A stretch of 44,258 bases of DNA, taken from NCBI GenBank assembly GCA_947626945.1, contig CANQUC010000018.1:1-44258 (forward strand). Direction: 5' to 3'. Of this stretch, positions 26,544-34,503 are shown one piece after another (within the stretch, counting starts at the first letter, position 1; each line of letters begins with the position of its first letter). The notes under the pieces were generated by a model, which was not told the DNA's origin, did not search any database, and worked only from the letters and a program-made list of their open reading frames with translations. The position numbers and the translations under genes are program-made. The DNA comes from an uncultured Lachnospiraceae bacterium. Lineage in GTDB: Bacteria; Bacillota; Clostridia; Lachnospirales; Lachnospiraceae.

Positions 26544-27440
26544 ATGAGCCTGAAAGTAGACAATCTGTGCAAAGCTTTTGGAGATAAAATCGCGGTAGAT
26601 CACCTCAGCTTTCAGATGGACCAGCCGGGTGTGTTTGGTCTGATCGGCACAAACGGAGCCGGAAAAACCACCACCATCCGGATGATCCTTGGCATAATGC
26701 GGCCCGACAGCGGCAGCGCCACCTGGAACGGCAAAACCATTTCCAGAGACACCCTGTCCTTTGGCTATATGCCCGAGGAACGGGGAATTTATATGAAAAA
26801 CAAGGTCATAGACCAGCTGATTTATTTTGGACGGCTTCGGGGCATGACAAAGGAGGCGGCCAGCCGGTCCGCTCTGACCTATTTGGAACGCCTGGAAGTG
26901 CTGGAATACAAAGACATGATTGCGGAGAAGCTGTCAAAGGGCAACCAGCAGAAGATCCAGCTGATTGCCACGCTGATCCATGAACCGGAGCTGATTTTCC
27001 TGGATGAGCCATTCAGCGGACTGGATCCCGTAAATACGGATCTGCTGAGCAGGCTGATCCGGGAGCTTACGGCGGAGGGCCGCTATATTGTCATGAACAG
27101 TCATCAGATGTCCACCATGGAGGAGTACTGCAGAGATTTGGTGCTGCTGCATCAGGGAAAGACCATTTTGACCGGCAATCTGCGGCAGATCAAAAACAGC
27201 TACGGACACACCAATCTGATCGTCAGCGCCGGACAGGACGTCAGCGGCGTTGCGGAAAGCTGCGGGCTTACCTTGCTGGAAAAGCGGGCCAATGAGACAG
27301 AGTACAAGATCCGCGGGGATGAGATGGCCAACGCCTTTTTAAGGGGTCTGATCGAAAAGGGAATCTATCCCACAAAATTTCAGATCATGGAGCCGTCTCT
27401 GAATGAGATTTTTATTGAAAAGGTGGGGAGCAGTCAATGA
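26544..27440 (+). CDS. ABC exporter ATPase (NatA-like)
   Basis: 298 residues: Walker A GTNGAGKTTT, Q-loop YMPEERGIY, signature LSKGNQQK, Walker B LIFLDEP, H-loop NSHQM, then an ~80-residue C-terminal tail. The PEERGIY Q-loop and SKGNQQK signature are typical of the NatA (sodium/drug export) type. It overlaps the permease by four bases (ATGA). Substrate unknown. AAAGGAGAG precedes the start. Confidence 0.9.
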   Translation: MSLKVDNLCKAFGDKIAVDHLSFQMDQPGVFGLIGTNGAGKTTTIRMILGIMRPDSGSATWNGKTISRDTLSFGYMPEERGIYMKNKVIDQLIYFGRLRGMTKEAASRSALTYLERLEVLEYKDMIAEKLSKGNQQKIQLIATLIHEPELIFLDEPFSGLDPVNTDLLSRLIRELTAEGRYIVMNSHQMSTMEEYCRDLVLLHQGKTILTGNLRQIKNSYGHTNLIVSAGQDVSGVAESCGLTLLEKRANETEYKIRGDEMANAFLRGLIEKGIYPTKFQIMEPSLNEIFIEKVGSSQ

Positions 27441-28714
27441 AACAGATTATGTTGGTATTTGGGTATACCTTTCGGGACGCGGTAAAGAAAAAGGCGTTTG
27501 TGATCTCTACGGTGATTATTCTGGCATTGATCCTGATCCTCAGCATGCTGCCAAGAGGAATCGAATTCTTTTCCCAAACGGATGACGACGGGACGCAGTC
27601 GGCGGAAAAGCCGGCAGAAACCCAGGAAAGTCCCGATGATTTGCCCCGCTGCTATTATATTGATGAAAACGGTCTGATTGCCGATGGAAGCCGGGTTTTG
27701 TCGGAAGTGTTGGGAGGCGTCAGCGTAACCGAGGGAACGGAGGGGCAGCTGGACGCTTACCGGGAAGAAATCCGCAAAGACGGCGATGTATCGGCAGTGT
27801 GGATCACAGAGCAGGATGGCAGGCCTTATCTGCATGTGATCTGCAAGGATTTTATGTCGGGAATCTCCTCCGGGGATGTGACCGATGCCCTGAGCAATGC
27901 CTGCCTGCGCCAGGAGCTGGCAAAGCAGGGCCTGGATGAAAAAGCCATTACCGCGGTGACGGCGCCTCTGAATATGGAGGTAGAGGCCGTGGGAGAACTG
28001 GATCTGACCGGATATGTGCTTGGAATCATATTTACCATGCTGATGTTTTTTGCCATTTATTATTATGGATACGGCGTGGCAATGTCTGTGGCAACAGAGA
28101 AGACGTCCAGAGTGATGGAAACGCTGGTGGTTTCCGCAAAGCCCTCCCGGATCCTTTTGGGAAAATGTCTTGCCATGGGAGCGCTGGGTCTTCTGCAGTT
28201 TGCCGGGGTGATCCTGTTCAGCGTGATCTGCGCCGGCCTGTTTTTGCCGGAGGGATTTACCATCATGGGAGCGGAGCTGTCCCTTTCCGCCCTGACCCCC
28301 TACACGGTCTTGTTTTTACTGGCCTACTTTGTATTGGGATACAGTCTGTTTGCCATGCTGAACGCCGTATGCGGCGCTTCCGTCAGCAAAGTGGAGGACT
28401 TAAATTCCGCCATGATGCCGGTAAGCGTCATCGCGGTTCTGTCTTTCTATCTGGGATATTTTACTACGATTACATCCTCTGAGAACGGGATGCTTCAGAA
28501 AATCGCCATGTATCTGCCGTTTTCCTCACCGTTTATGGTGCCTTCCCGGCTGCTGAACGGAGGGATCGGGACAAAGGAAATGCTGATTTCTCTGGGCATT
28601 CTTCTGGTGTCTATCGTGCTGCTGGCGCTGATTTCCATCAGAATTTATTCCGCTTCCGTTCTGCATTACGGCAAACGGCAGAATCCGCTGAAAATTTATC
28701 AGCGAAACAGCTGA
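27437..28714 (+). CDS. ABC exporter permease (NatB-like, ABC-2 type)
   Basis: 425 residues. One membrane segment near the N-terminus (about 19-37), a long outside domain (about 38-195), then five or six segments (VLGIIFTMLMFFAIYYYGYG onward) with TEKTSRVMETLVVSAKP, the coupling segment of NatB-type permeases. Partner of the upstream ATPase, with translational coupling through ATGA. Function by family: export of sodium ions or a toxic compound; unproven here. Confidence 0.88.
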   Translation: MKQIMLVFGYTFRDAVKKKAFVISTVIILALILILSMLPRGIEFFSQTDDDGTQSAEKPAETQESPDDLPRCYYIDENGLIADGSRVLSEVLGGVSVTEGTEGQLDAYREEIRKDGDVSAVWITEQDGRPYLHVICKDFMSGISSGDVTDALSNACLRQELAKQGLDEKAITAVTAPLNMEVEAVGELDLTGYVLGIIFTMLMFFAIYYYGYGVAMSVATEKTSRVMETLVVSAKPSRILLGKCLAMGALGLLQFAGVILFSVICAGLFLPEGFTIMGAELSLSALTPYTVLFLLAYFVLGYSLFAMLNAVCGASVSKVEDLNSAMMPVSVIAVLSFYLGYFTTITSSENGMLQKIAMYLPFSSPFMVPSRLLNGGIGTKEMLISLGILLVSIVLLALISIRIYSASVLHYGKRQNPLKIYQRNS

Positions 28715-28740
28715 CAGGATCATAAGAAACAATGAAGACG

Positions 28741-28776
28741 GCTGACGCCAATGACGTAAAAGTCATTACGCGTCGG
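28741..28776. terminator. Hairpin between convergent genes
   Basis: GCTGACGC-AATGAC and GTCATT-CGCGTCGGC arms around GTAAAA, with the leftward gene's TAA stop (28766-28768) inside the right arm. It lies between convergent genes; neither side has a clean T run. Confidence 0.45.
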
Positions 28777-30013
28777 CCTCTTCTTCTTTTTGGGGTTCCA
28801 CCGTTACCAGGATGGCAATGACCCGCTTGTTTTCCACCTGATCTACCACAACGGACAGGTTGTGGAACTGAAAACGGTCCCCTGCCTCCGGCACTTCTCC
28901 GATCTGCTCGGCTACCCAGCCGCTGACGGAAGAGGAATCGGCCTCCGCCTCAATGTCAAAAAACTCAAAAAACTTATCTACGTTGGCGGTACAGATAATC
29001 CGGTACTGATTGTCGGTAAGCTGCTGGAATTCTTCTACTACCTGATCGTGTTCATCCCAGATCTCCCCAACCAGCTCTTCCAGAATATCCTCCATGGTAA
29101 CAATCCCTTCCGTGCCGCCATATTCGTCGGCGATCACCGCGAAATGGGCCTTGTTCTTTTTCAGCAGCGCAAGCAGCGCGCCGATTTTCATGGTCTTGGT
29201 GATGAAAGTAACAGGCGTAATCACAGAAGACAAAGGCGCGTCGGTCTGATAGATTTTTGTATAAAAGTCTTTTTGATGGAGAATGCCTACAATGTTGTCA
29301 ATGGACTGCTCGTAAACCGGCAGCCGGGAAAAGCCCGTGTCGGAAAACACATGAGCCACTTCCTCCTTGGAGGCATCAGCGGGAATAGCCACAACGTCTA
29401 CTCGGGGCGTAAAGATATCCAGGGCTTCCAGCTCATTGAACTCAATGGCGCTTCGGATCAGTTCGCTTTCCTGTTCGTCAATGCCGCCTTCCTGTTCCGC
29501 CTCATCCACAATGGTCAGCAGCTCTTCCTCTGTAATGGCATTGTCCTCTGCCGACTTGAACAGCAGGGAGATCAGCTTTTTCAGGAGAGAGAAGATCAGC
29601 GTCAGGGGAGAGATCACCGTTACAAAGAAGCTGAGCAAAGGCGTGCAGAACATGGCAAAGCCTTCCGGAAATTCGTCCGCGAAGCTTCTGGGGATCAGCT
29701 CCGCCACGATCAGGATCACCAGAACGCTTACCACAAGCGACAGGACAACGGAAGATATGGAAGCCGTTTTTTGATAAAAACAAAGGGCCGTGAGGGCTGC
29801 CGCCGCCAGTTTGGTCACATCGCCGCAGATCAGGATCACCGCCTTTACCTGGTCGTAGCGGCTGTAGAGTTTCATCACTTTTTTTGCTTTCCGATTGCCG
29901 TCGTCCGCAAGGTTTTTCATGCGGATCCGGTTCAGGGAAGAATACGCGGTTCCGGCTCCGGAAAAAAATGCCGAGAGCACAACGCAAAGTATAATTATGG
30001 GAATCAAAAACAT
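28766..30013 (-). CDS. CNNM/CorC-type membrane protein with CBS domains
   Basis: 415 residues: a DUF21/CNNM membrane domain with three or four segments (about 1-160, including FFSGAGTAYSSLN and VAELIPRSFA), a CBS pair (about 200-330: FTPRVDVVAIPADAS..., and FAVIADEYGGTEGIVTMEDILEELVGEI), and a CorC/HlyC C-terminal domain (about 345-410). Family members move or sense Mg2+/Co2+; older 'hemolysin' names do not reflect proven toxicity. Monocistronic, convergent with the exporter pair, and preceded by a leader with a terminator-like structure. Confidence 0.9.
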   Translation of the reverse strand: MFLIPIIILCVVLSAFFSGAGTAYSSLNRIRMKNLADDGNRKAKKVMKLYSRYDQVKAVILICGDVTKLAAAALTALCFYQKTASISSVVLSLVVSVLVILIVAELIPRSFADEFPEGFAMFCTPLLSFFVTVISPLTLIFSLLKKLISLLFKSAEDNAITEEELLTIVDEAEQEGGIDEQESELIRSAIEFNELEALDIFTPRVDVVAIPADASKEEVAHVFSDTGFSRLPVYEQSIDNIVGILHQKDFYTKIYQTDAPLSSVITPVTFITKTMKIGALLALLKKNKAHFAVIADEYGGTEGIVTMEDILEELVGEIWDEHDQVVEEFQQLTDNQYRIICTANVDKFFEFFDIEAEADSSSVSGWVAEQIGEVPEAGDRFQFHNLSVVVDQVENKRVIAILVTVEPQKEEEADA

Positions 30014-30050
30014 ATGTAAGTTCCTTTCCGATCAATGTAAAACAACAAAA

Positions 30051-30112
30051 AAAGGTGCAAAAAAAACACAGCCTGTCGTTTATAAAAAAGACAAGTTATG
30101 TCCGGCACCTTT
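30051..30112 (-). promoter_or_regulatory. Terminator-like leader structure upstream of the CNNM/CorC gene
   Basis: Read leftward, AAAGGTGC pairs with GCACCTTT across about 46 bases and is followed directly by a run of seven T. The loop contains small hairpins (GACA/TGTC and ACAG/CTGT). This is the shape of a leader terminator that could be opened or closed by a signal, 38 bp from the CNNM start codon. I see no match to a known riboswitch class. No confident -10/-35 pair was found upstream, so its transcription is assumed. Confidence 0.35.
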
Positions 30113-30238
30113 GATTATTCGATTAAAATAATGGTCTTTAAGAAATCCTTAGAGATGCAGTAATCAGAGTCACAACCGTCAGAATCATCCATGGATGTAT
30201 TTGAAACCGTCCTTTCCGTCAACGCAGACTGCAAGTAA

Positions 30239-30257
30239 ATGATAACAAAATTATCAT
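30239..30257. repeat. Short perfect dyad
   Basis: ATGATAA-CAAAA-TTATCAT, 7-bp arms, lying between the CNNM leader and the RNase P promoter. It could be an operator or a weak bidirectional terminator. Nothing else is seen in 30113-30285. Confidence 0.3.
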
Positions 30258-30285
30258 ATCATGCAGGCGAAAGGCTGTCAAGGTC

Positions 30286-30315
30286 TGGACAATTTTTTGG
30301 AAGAGTGCTACAATA
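30286..30315 (+). promoter_or_regulatory. Promoter of the RNase P RNA gene
   Basis: TGGACA (30286-30291), 18-bp spacer, TACAAT (30310-30315). The predicted start point, 7-9 bp downstream, agrees with the 5' end of the RNA inferred from pairing. Confidence 0.65.
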
Positions 30316-30323
30316 AAAAGCTG

Positions 30324-30662
30324 TAAGTAAGACAGATGATCGCGGCCGGCAGCCATATGGCGCCGGGTGAGGAAAGTCCGGGCTTCACAGGGCAGGATGC
30401 CGGATAACGTCCGGTGGAGGCGACTCCAAGGCCAGTGCAACAGAAACAGACCGCATCGCGGATCTTCCGCGGTGTAAGGGTGGAACGGCAGGGTAAGAGC
30501 CTACCGCCTTTCTGGTAACAGAGAGGGCACATGTAAACCCCATCCGAAGCAAGACCAGACAAAAGCGACAGATTTGCCCGATCTGCTTTTAGGTAGGTCG
30601 CTTGAGGCTGCCGGCAACGGCAGTCCTAGATAGATGATCATCCACGACATAACCCGGCTTAC
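30324..30662 (+). ncRNA. rnpB: RNase P RNA
   Basis: The catalytic RNA that trims the 5' leaders of tRNA precursors. Conserved blocks are in order: GAGGAAAGTCCGGGCTTCACAG (first P4 strand, 30368 onward), GCAACAGAAACAGACCGC, GGTAAGAGCCTACCG, the ACAGAGAGGGCACATG and GAAGCAAGACCAGACAA region, and the closing GATAGATGATCATCC...CCGGCTTAC. GTAAG at 30324-30328 pairs with CTTAC at 30658-30662 to form P1, which sets the ends. About 339 nt, normal for the class. Confidence 0.95.
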
Positions 30663-30715
30663 CGTTTTGCTTACCTGTTATCAGACGCAGGATCAGAGAT
30701 AAAGGAGGAAAAAAG

Positions 30716-30958
30716 ATGTTGACCAATCTGACAGCAGCCGCCATGGAGATCGCACAGGCGCTGCCTTCTGTTTCCACAGGAGACGAAGGGATGAAAGAGA
30801 TCATTTTGTATTCTGCCATAGGGATCGCCGCGGTGGCGATTGTTGTGTTTCTGACATTTAAAGATAAATTCATCAAGCCCAAGGATTACCAGGAAGATGG
30901 TGCAGATGACAGCAGCCGGCAGAAAGAAAAAACGGACAAAAGCGGCGGCGACCAGTAG
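30716..30958 (+). CDS. Small single-pass membrane protein
   Basis: 80 residues with AAAGGAGG before the ATG. One membrane segment at about 27-47 (IILYSAIGIAAVAIVVFLTF), then a short, highly charged tail (KDKFIKPKDYQEDG...). It lies 53 bp after the RNase P RNA on the same strand and may be read from the same promoter. The family is not recognised; the good ribosome-binding site and protein-like composition support it as real. Confidence 0.6.
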   Translation: MLTNLTAAAMEIAQALPSVSTGDEGMKEIILYSAIGIAAVAIVVFLTFKDKFIKPKDYQEDGADDSSRQKEKTDKSGGDQ

Positions 30959-30966
30959 GAAGCGCC

Positions 30967-31671
30967 CTAGGAAAGACGGCTGTCCGCCTTTTCGGGATCA
31001 CTTTGATCTGTCTGGAAAGGAAGAGGACAGGAGTCGGCTTTCCGGGTCTTTGTATAAAAGGGAGAAAGCCCCAGAAAAGAGATCTGGATGGTCTCGGCGG
31101 CCGGAGCGCGGCGATGCTTCCATAGGATTATCGCGGATATGACGAGCACGCCCACCAGTACGCTGAGCTCCCGGGTGCTTCGGAGGCTGTAGAAACAAAG
31201 CACAAGATAAGCGCAGATAACCCGGGCTCTGTGGGGCCTGATCACAAGAAACAGAGAAAAGCCGATCAATGCGGCGGCCAGTACCAGCACATGAAGATAG
31301 GCGGGAAGCAATGCCAGAAGTACCCCAAAGGAAACGGCGATTGCTTTGCCGCCTTTTCCTTTTTTCATGGGAGAAAACGCGTGTCCCGCCACAGGGGCGC
31401 AGAGAACAAGAGAAAACAGAGGATGACTTACCGAAAGAGCTCTGACGGCAAAATATACCGGAATCAATCCTTTGAGCACGTCGCAGGCCGTGGCCAGAAG
31501 GCCGATGGAGATCCCCGCGCAATGAAAAGCGTTGGCGGCGCCGGGGTTGTGATCCTCGGAAGAAAGCGTAATGTCGATGTTCTTTTTATATTTTGGGATC
31601 AGATAGCTATATAAAATACTTCCGCTGAAAAATCCTGTCAGAATATAGAAAAGATATTCCATGATCATCAT
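30967..31671 (-). CDS. PlsY-like glycerol-3-phosphate acyltransferase
   Basis: 234 residues from ATG 31671 (ATG 31668 also possible), overlapping the upstream stop by four bases (ATGA). Five or so membrane segments and both PlsY signature loops are present but altered: GSGNPGATN is replaced by SEDHNPGAANAF, and GHxFPxxxxFKGGKG by GHAFSPMKKGKGGKAIA. PlsY moves an acyl group from acyl-phosphate to glycerol-3-phosphate in the membrane, the first step of phospholipid synthesis. The altered loops and a long basic tail suggest a divergent paralogue rather than the housekeeping copy. Last gene of the pyrBI operon. Confidence 0.72.
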   Translation of the reverse strand: MMIMEYLFYILTGFFSGSILYSYLIPKYKKNIDITLSSEDHNPGAANAFHCAGISIGLLATACDVLKGLIPVYFAVRALSVSHPLFSLVLCAPVAGHAFSPMKKGKGGKAIAVSFGVLLALLPAYLHVLVLAAALIGFSLFLVIRPHRARVICAYLVLCFYSLRSTRELSVLVGVLVISAIILWKHRRAPAAETIQISFLGLSPFYTKTRKADSCPLPFQTDQSDPEKADSRLS

Positions 31672-32795
31672 AAGTGTTCCGTCCTTTGCATCAAAAAGTC
31701 GCATAAATCTCTGGCCGCGTAAGGGTTTATCGTATGCCGCTGCGCTTCCCGCATGGAGTCCTTCAGAGAGGCGCTGCCGCAAAGCTCCAGCGCGGCCTGT
31801 GTCTGTTCCTTGGGGCTGGTTTTGATGAGAGACAATCCACGGTCCGCGAAGAAACGGGCGTTTTTTGTCTCACAGCCGGGAATGGGGTTGGTATGGATCA
31901 GCGGAATCGTGTGAGCCGCCGCCTCGGAGCTTGTCAGACCGCCCGGCTTGGTCAGAAGCACGTCGCAGGCGTCCATAAACAGGGGAATATCCGTCTCATA
32001 ACCCCAGACAAACAGGGCTTTGCGGTCTTTGTACTTTTCTTTCAGAAACGTCTGGATCTTTTCGTTGGTTCCGCAGATCACGCCTACGCAGCAGCCGGCT
32101 TCCTCGGCGGCGGGAAGCATGGTTTCCACAAGCTGGATGGTGTGTCCGTAGCCCATGCTGCCGGTCATGATCAGGATCAGGGGATCCTTTGCCGGAAGAC
32201 CCAGGGCGTTTTTGGCCTCTTCCCCGGACCGGTGGCTGAGAAAATGTCCGCTGACAGGAATGCCAAAGGGCAGGATCCGGGCAGGATCCATGCCTTTTTT
32301 TTCGTATTCTTCCAACAGATCCCCGTGAGCGGAAGTATAATAGTCGCACCGTGTCTCCTCCCAGAAAGGGATGCAGGTATAATCGGTGGCCACGGCAACC
32401 GTGGTCACATCCGAAAGCTCTCCCCGCCGGCGAAGCTCGGTTAAGGCCTGGGCGGGAAAAAGATGGGTGGTGACTACGGCGTCAAAAGCGCCTTCCCGGA
32501 TATAGGCAAGCAGCTGATCGCACATTTTGGAAGTGACCCGGTAAACGGGAGATCTGTGCCGTTCGCTGCTGATGGCATTGCCGACATGGTAAATGGCGTC
32601 AAACATATAAGGCGCTTTTTTCACCATGCCTGTATATGCTTTTGAAACGATATCGGATACCCTGGGGCTGAAAAAGGTTTCCAGGGCGTCGATCATCTGA
32701 TGAGGCACCCCTCTTCGTTCCAGCTCCTCGGCAATGGCATAGGCGGCGGCATGATGCCCGCCGCCCATGTTGCAGGATAGGATCAGTATGTTCAT
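31668..32795 (-). CDS. MGDG-synthase/UgtP-like glycolipid glycosyltransferase
   Basis: 375 residues. The N-terminal MNILILSCNMGGGHHAAAYAIAEEL is the acceptor-side loop of the GT28 family of diacylglycerol glucosyl/galactosyltransferases. The C-terminal half has the nucleotide-sugar site (TGSMGYGHTIQLVE, then LLTKPGGLTSSEAAAHTIPLI). It should add a sugar from UDP-sugar to diacylglycerol at the inner membrane face. It starts one base after pyrI and overlaps the plsY-like gene by four bases, so membrane-lipid genes are co-transcribed with aspartate transcarbamylase. Confidence 0.87.
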   Translation of the reverse strand: MNILILSCNMGGGHHAAAYAIAEELERRGVPHQMIDALETFFSPRVSDIVSKAYTGMVKKAPYMFDAIYHVGNAISSERHRSPVYRVTSKMCDQLLAYIREGAFDAVVTTHLFPAQALTELRRRGELSDVTTVAVATDYTCIPFWEETRCDYYTSAHGDLLEEYEKKGMDPARILPFGIPVSGHFLSHRSGEEAKNALGLPAKDPLILIMTGSMGYGHTIQLVETMLPAAEEAGCCVGVICGTNEKIQTFLKEKYKDRKALFVWGYETDIPLFMDACDVLLTKPGGLTSSEAAAHTIPLIHTNPIPGCETKNARFFADRGLSLIKTSPKEQTQAALELCGSASLKDSMREAQRHTINPYAARDLCDFLMQRTEHL

Positions 32796-32796
32796 G

Positions 32797-33237
32797 TCAG
32801 CCTCCGCGGTGCTTTCCGTTGTATTTTTCCTCGCAGTATTTGCAGCGATAGATTCTTTTTTCCTGGTCGGTCAGAATGAAAATGTGGGGAAGCTCCTGCT
32901 CAATGGATGTAATGCAGCGGGGATTCCGGCATTTGATGATATTGACGATCTCCTTGGGCAGGGACAGCTTGCGCTTTTCCACGATCTGGCCGTCCTGGAT
33001 CACGTTGACGGTAATGCTGTGGTCAATGAATCCCAGAATGTCCATGCTCATATTGTCAATGGGGCACTGTACCTTGATGATATCCTTTTTGCCCATTTTA
33101 TTGCTGCGGGCGTTTTTGATGATGGCCACGGTACAGTCCAGATCATTGAGCCGCAGGTCCCGGTAAATGTCCATGCTTTTCCCGGCGGGAATATGATCCA
33201 GTACAAAGCCCTCGTCGATCTTTCCTACATTCAGCAT
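32797..33237 (-). CDS. pyrI: Aspartate carbamoyltransferase regulatory subunit PyrI
   Basis: 146 residues: N-terminal allosteric half ([20 protein letters not shown], which binds nucleotide effectors) and a C-terminal zinc knuckle with C-x4-C (CRNPRC) and C-x2-C (CKYC). It assembles with PyrB into the regulated enzyme. Its start overlaps the end of pyrB by seven bases (ATGCTGA). Confidence 0.94.
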   Translation of the reverse strand: MLNVGKIDEGFVLDHIPAGKSMDIYRDLRLNDLDCTVAIIKNARSNKMGKKDIIKVQCPIDNMSMDILGFIDHSITVNVIQDGQIVEKRKLSLPKEIVNIIKCRNPRCITSIEQELPHIFILTDQEKRIYRCKYCEEKYNGKHRGG

Positions 33238-34157
33238 ACGGAGTCCTCCAATCCTAATAAGATGATGATCAGCGCCATGCGGGCGTAAACGCCGTACTGT
33301 ACCTGACGGAAGTAGGCCGCCCGGGGATCGTTGTCCACCTCTACGGCGATCTCGTTGACTCTGGGAAGCGGATGGAGCACAAGCATGTCCTCCCGGGCCA
33401 GAGCCATTTTCTTGGCGTCAAGGATATAGCTGTCTTTCATGCGGATATATTCTTCTTCGTTGAAAAACCGTTCCCGCTGCACACGGGTCATATACAGCAG
33501 ATCCAGCTCGCCGATGACTTCCTCCAGGCTGACCACTTCCCGGAAAGGAACATGGTTTTTGGCCAGCACGTCTTCCCGGATGTAGTCGGGAACCCGCAGC
33601 TCTTCCGGGGAGATCAGTACAAAGGAGATCCCCTCATAGCGAACCAGGGCATTGATCAGAGAGTGTACGGTGCGGCCGAATTTCAGGTCGCCGCAAAGGC
33701 CGATCTTTAAATTGGACAGGCGGCCTTTCAGGGAACGGATGGTATGCAGATCGGTAATGGTCTGGGTAGGATGCTGATGGCCTCCGTCTCCGGCGTTGAT
33801 TACCGGAATGGAGGATTTGCCGGCGGCCACCATGGGGGCCCCTTCCTTTGGATGCCGCATGGCGCAGATGTCCGCGTAGCAGGACACCATGCGGATCGTG
33901 TCGCTGACGCTTTCTCCCTTGGCGGCTGAGCTGGAGTTGGCGTTTGAAAACCCGATGACGCTTCCGCCCAGATTGATCATGGCAGCTTCAAAGCTCAGGC
34001 GGGTGCGGGTGCTCGGCTCATAGAACAGGGTTGCCAGTTTCTTGCCGTCGCAGATATGAGCATATTTTTCCCGGTGACGCTCAATATCGGCGGCCAGATC
34101 CAGAAGATGGTCAAGCTCCTCCACAGTGAAGTCCAAAGGACTCATCAGATGTCTCAT
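33231..34157 (-). CDS. pyrB: Aspartate carbamoyltransferase catalytic subunit PyrB
   Basis: 308 residues from ATG 34157, with AGAGAGG 6 bp upstream; a start seven codons further up has no such site. Catalytic motifs are intact: [13 protein letters not shown] (carbamoyl-phosphate site), HPTQT, and [10 protein letters not shown]. It makes carbamoyl-aspartate, the committed step of pyrimidine synthesis. The predicted leader from its promoter is only about 30 bases, too short for a PyrR attenuator, so control is probably allosteric through PyrI. Confidence 0.95.
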   Translation of the reverse strand: MRHLMSPLDFTVEELDHLLDLAADIERHREKYAHICDGKKLATLFYEPSTRTRLSFEAAMINLGGSVIGFSNANSSSAAKGESVSDTIRMVSCYADICAMRHPKEGAPMVAAGKSSIPVINAGDGGHQHPTQTITDLHTIRSLKGRLSNLKIGLCGDLKFGRTVHSLINALVRYEGISFVLISPEELRVPDYIREDVLAKNHVPFREVVSLEEVIGELDLLYMTRVQRERFFNEEEYIRMKDSYILDAKKMALAREDMLVLHPLPRVNEIAVEVDNDPRAAYFRQVQYGVYARMALIIILLGLEDSVC

Positions 34158-34195
34158 AAAAAACCTCTCTTTCCTCAACGAAGCGATTTCTTTTT

Positions 34196-34224
34196 ATCAT
34201 ACAATATCTTGTGCTTTTTTTCAA
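34196..34224 (-). promoter_or_regulatory. Promoter of the pyrBI-glycolipid operon
   Basis: Read leftward: TTGAAA (34224-34219), 17-bp spacer, TATGAT (34201-34196), with five of six matches in each box, 38 bp before the pyrB start. Confidence 0.65.
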
Positions 34225-34252
34225 TTCCTTTTGTGGAACAAGTGCGGATTTT

Positions 34253-34268
34253 GCCAAAAAGCTTTGGC
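34253..34268. repeat. Short dyad between the pyrB and argS promoters
   Basis: GCCAAA-AAGC-TTTGGC, a perfect 6-bp inverted repeat sitting between the divergent -35 boxes. It could be an operator; there is no other support. Confidence 0.25.
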
Positions 34269-34286
34269 CGGAAAGGGGAACTGTTG

Positions 34287-34315
34287 TTTACAGACCGGAG
34301 ATTTTCTGCTAAAAT
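34287..34315 (+). promoter_or_regulatory. argS: Promoter of argS
   Basis: TTTACA (34287-34292), 17-bp spacer, TAAAAT (34310-34315), with five of six matches in each box. It predicts a start near 34322 and an untranslated leader of about 180 nt that contains the nested hairpins at 34333-34490. Confidence 0.6.
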
Positions 34316-34332
34316 CTATAGAGACAAACGGC

Positions 34333-34490
34333 AAAATCACGATTTTTTGTTACAGACTTGGAGGGCAGTGTGAAAAATCACACCGATGTGCTGATTTTTC
34401 ACACGGCTATTTGTGTCGGAGCGTCACAAATAGCTCTGGTGGCAGACGCGAACTGGAGGTTCGCGTCGCCCCGTCGCGTAAACGCTCCGG
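34333..34490 (+). repeat. Nested palindromic element in the argS leader
   Basis: Four perfect inverted repeats in a row: AAAATC/GATTTT (34333-34346); a 13-bp stem GTGTGAAAAATCA/TGATTTTTCACAC (34368-34404) whose loop pairs again as CAC/GTG; a 10-bp stem GCTATTTGTG/CACAAATAGC (34406-34434); and a 9-bp stem GACGCGAAC/GTTCGCGTC (34445-34467) extended by GGC/GCC. The 9-base loop of the third hairpin contains CGGAGCGT (34417-34424), which is fully complementary to ACGCTCCG at 34482-34489, so a pseudoknot, or an alternative long stem around the fourth hairpin, is possible. No T run follows. It may be a structured leader RNA or a small mobile palindromic repeat. Confidence 0.7.
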
Positions 34491-34503
34491 AATGGGGATT
34501 ATT

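Noticed and set aside
28790-30019. 409-codon open frame on the plus strand opposite the CNNM/CorC gene
   Set aside because: It is the mirror of a well-conserved gene, has low-complexity protein-unlike composition and no ribosome-binding site.
34158-34200. PyrR-type attenuator before pyrB
   Set aside because: The promoter leaves only about 30 bases of leader, too short for the anti-terminator and terminator.
34406-34490. T-box leader for argS (TGGTGGCAGACGCG resembles part of the T-box)
   Set aside because: The conserved GGGTGGNACCGCG core is not matched, and no terminator with a T run follows, so the resemblance is probably chance.
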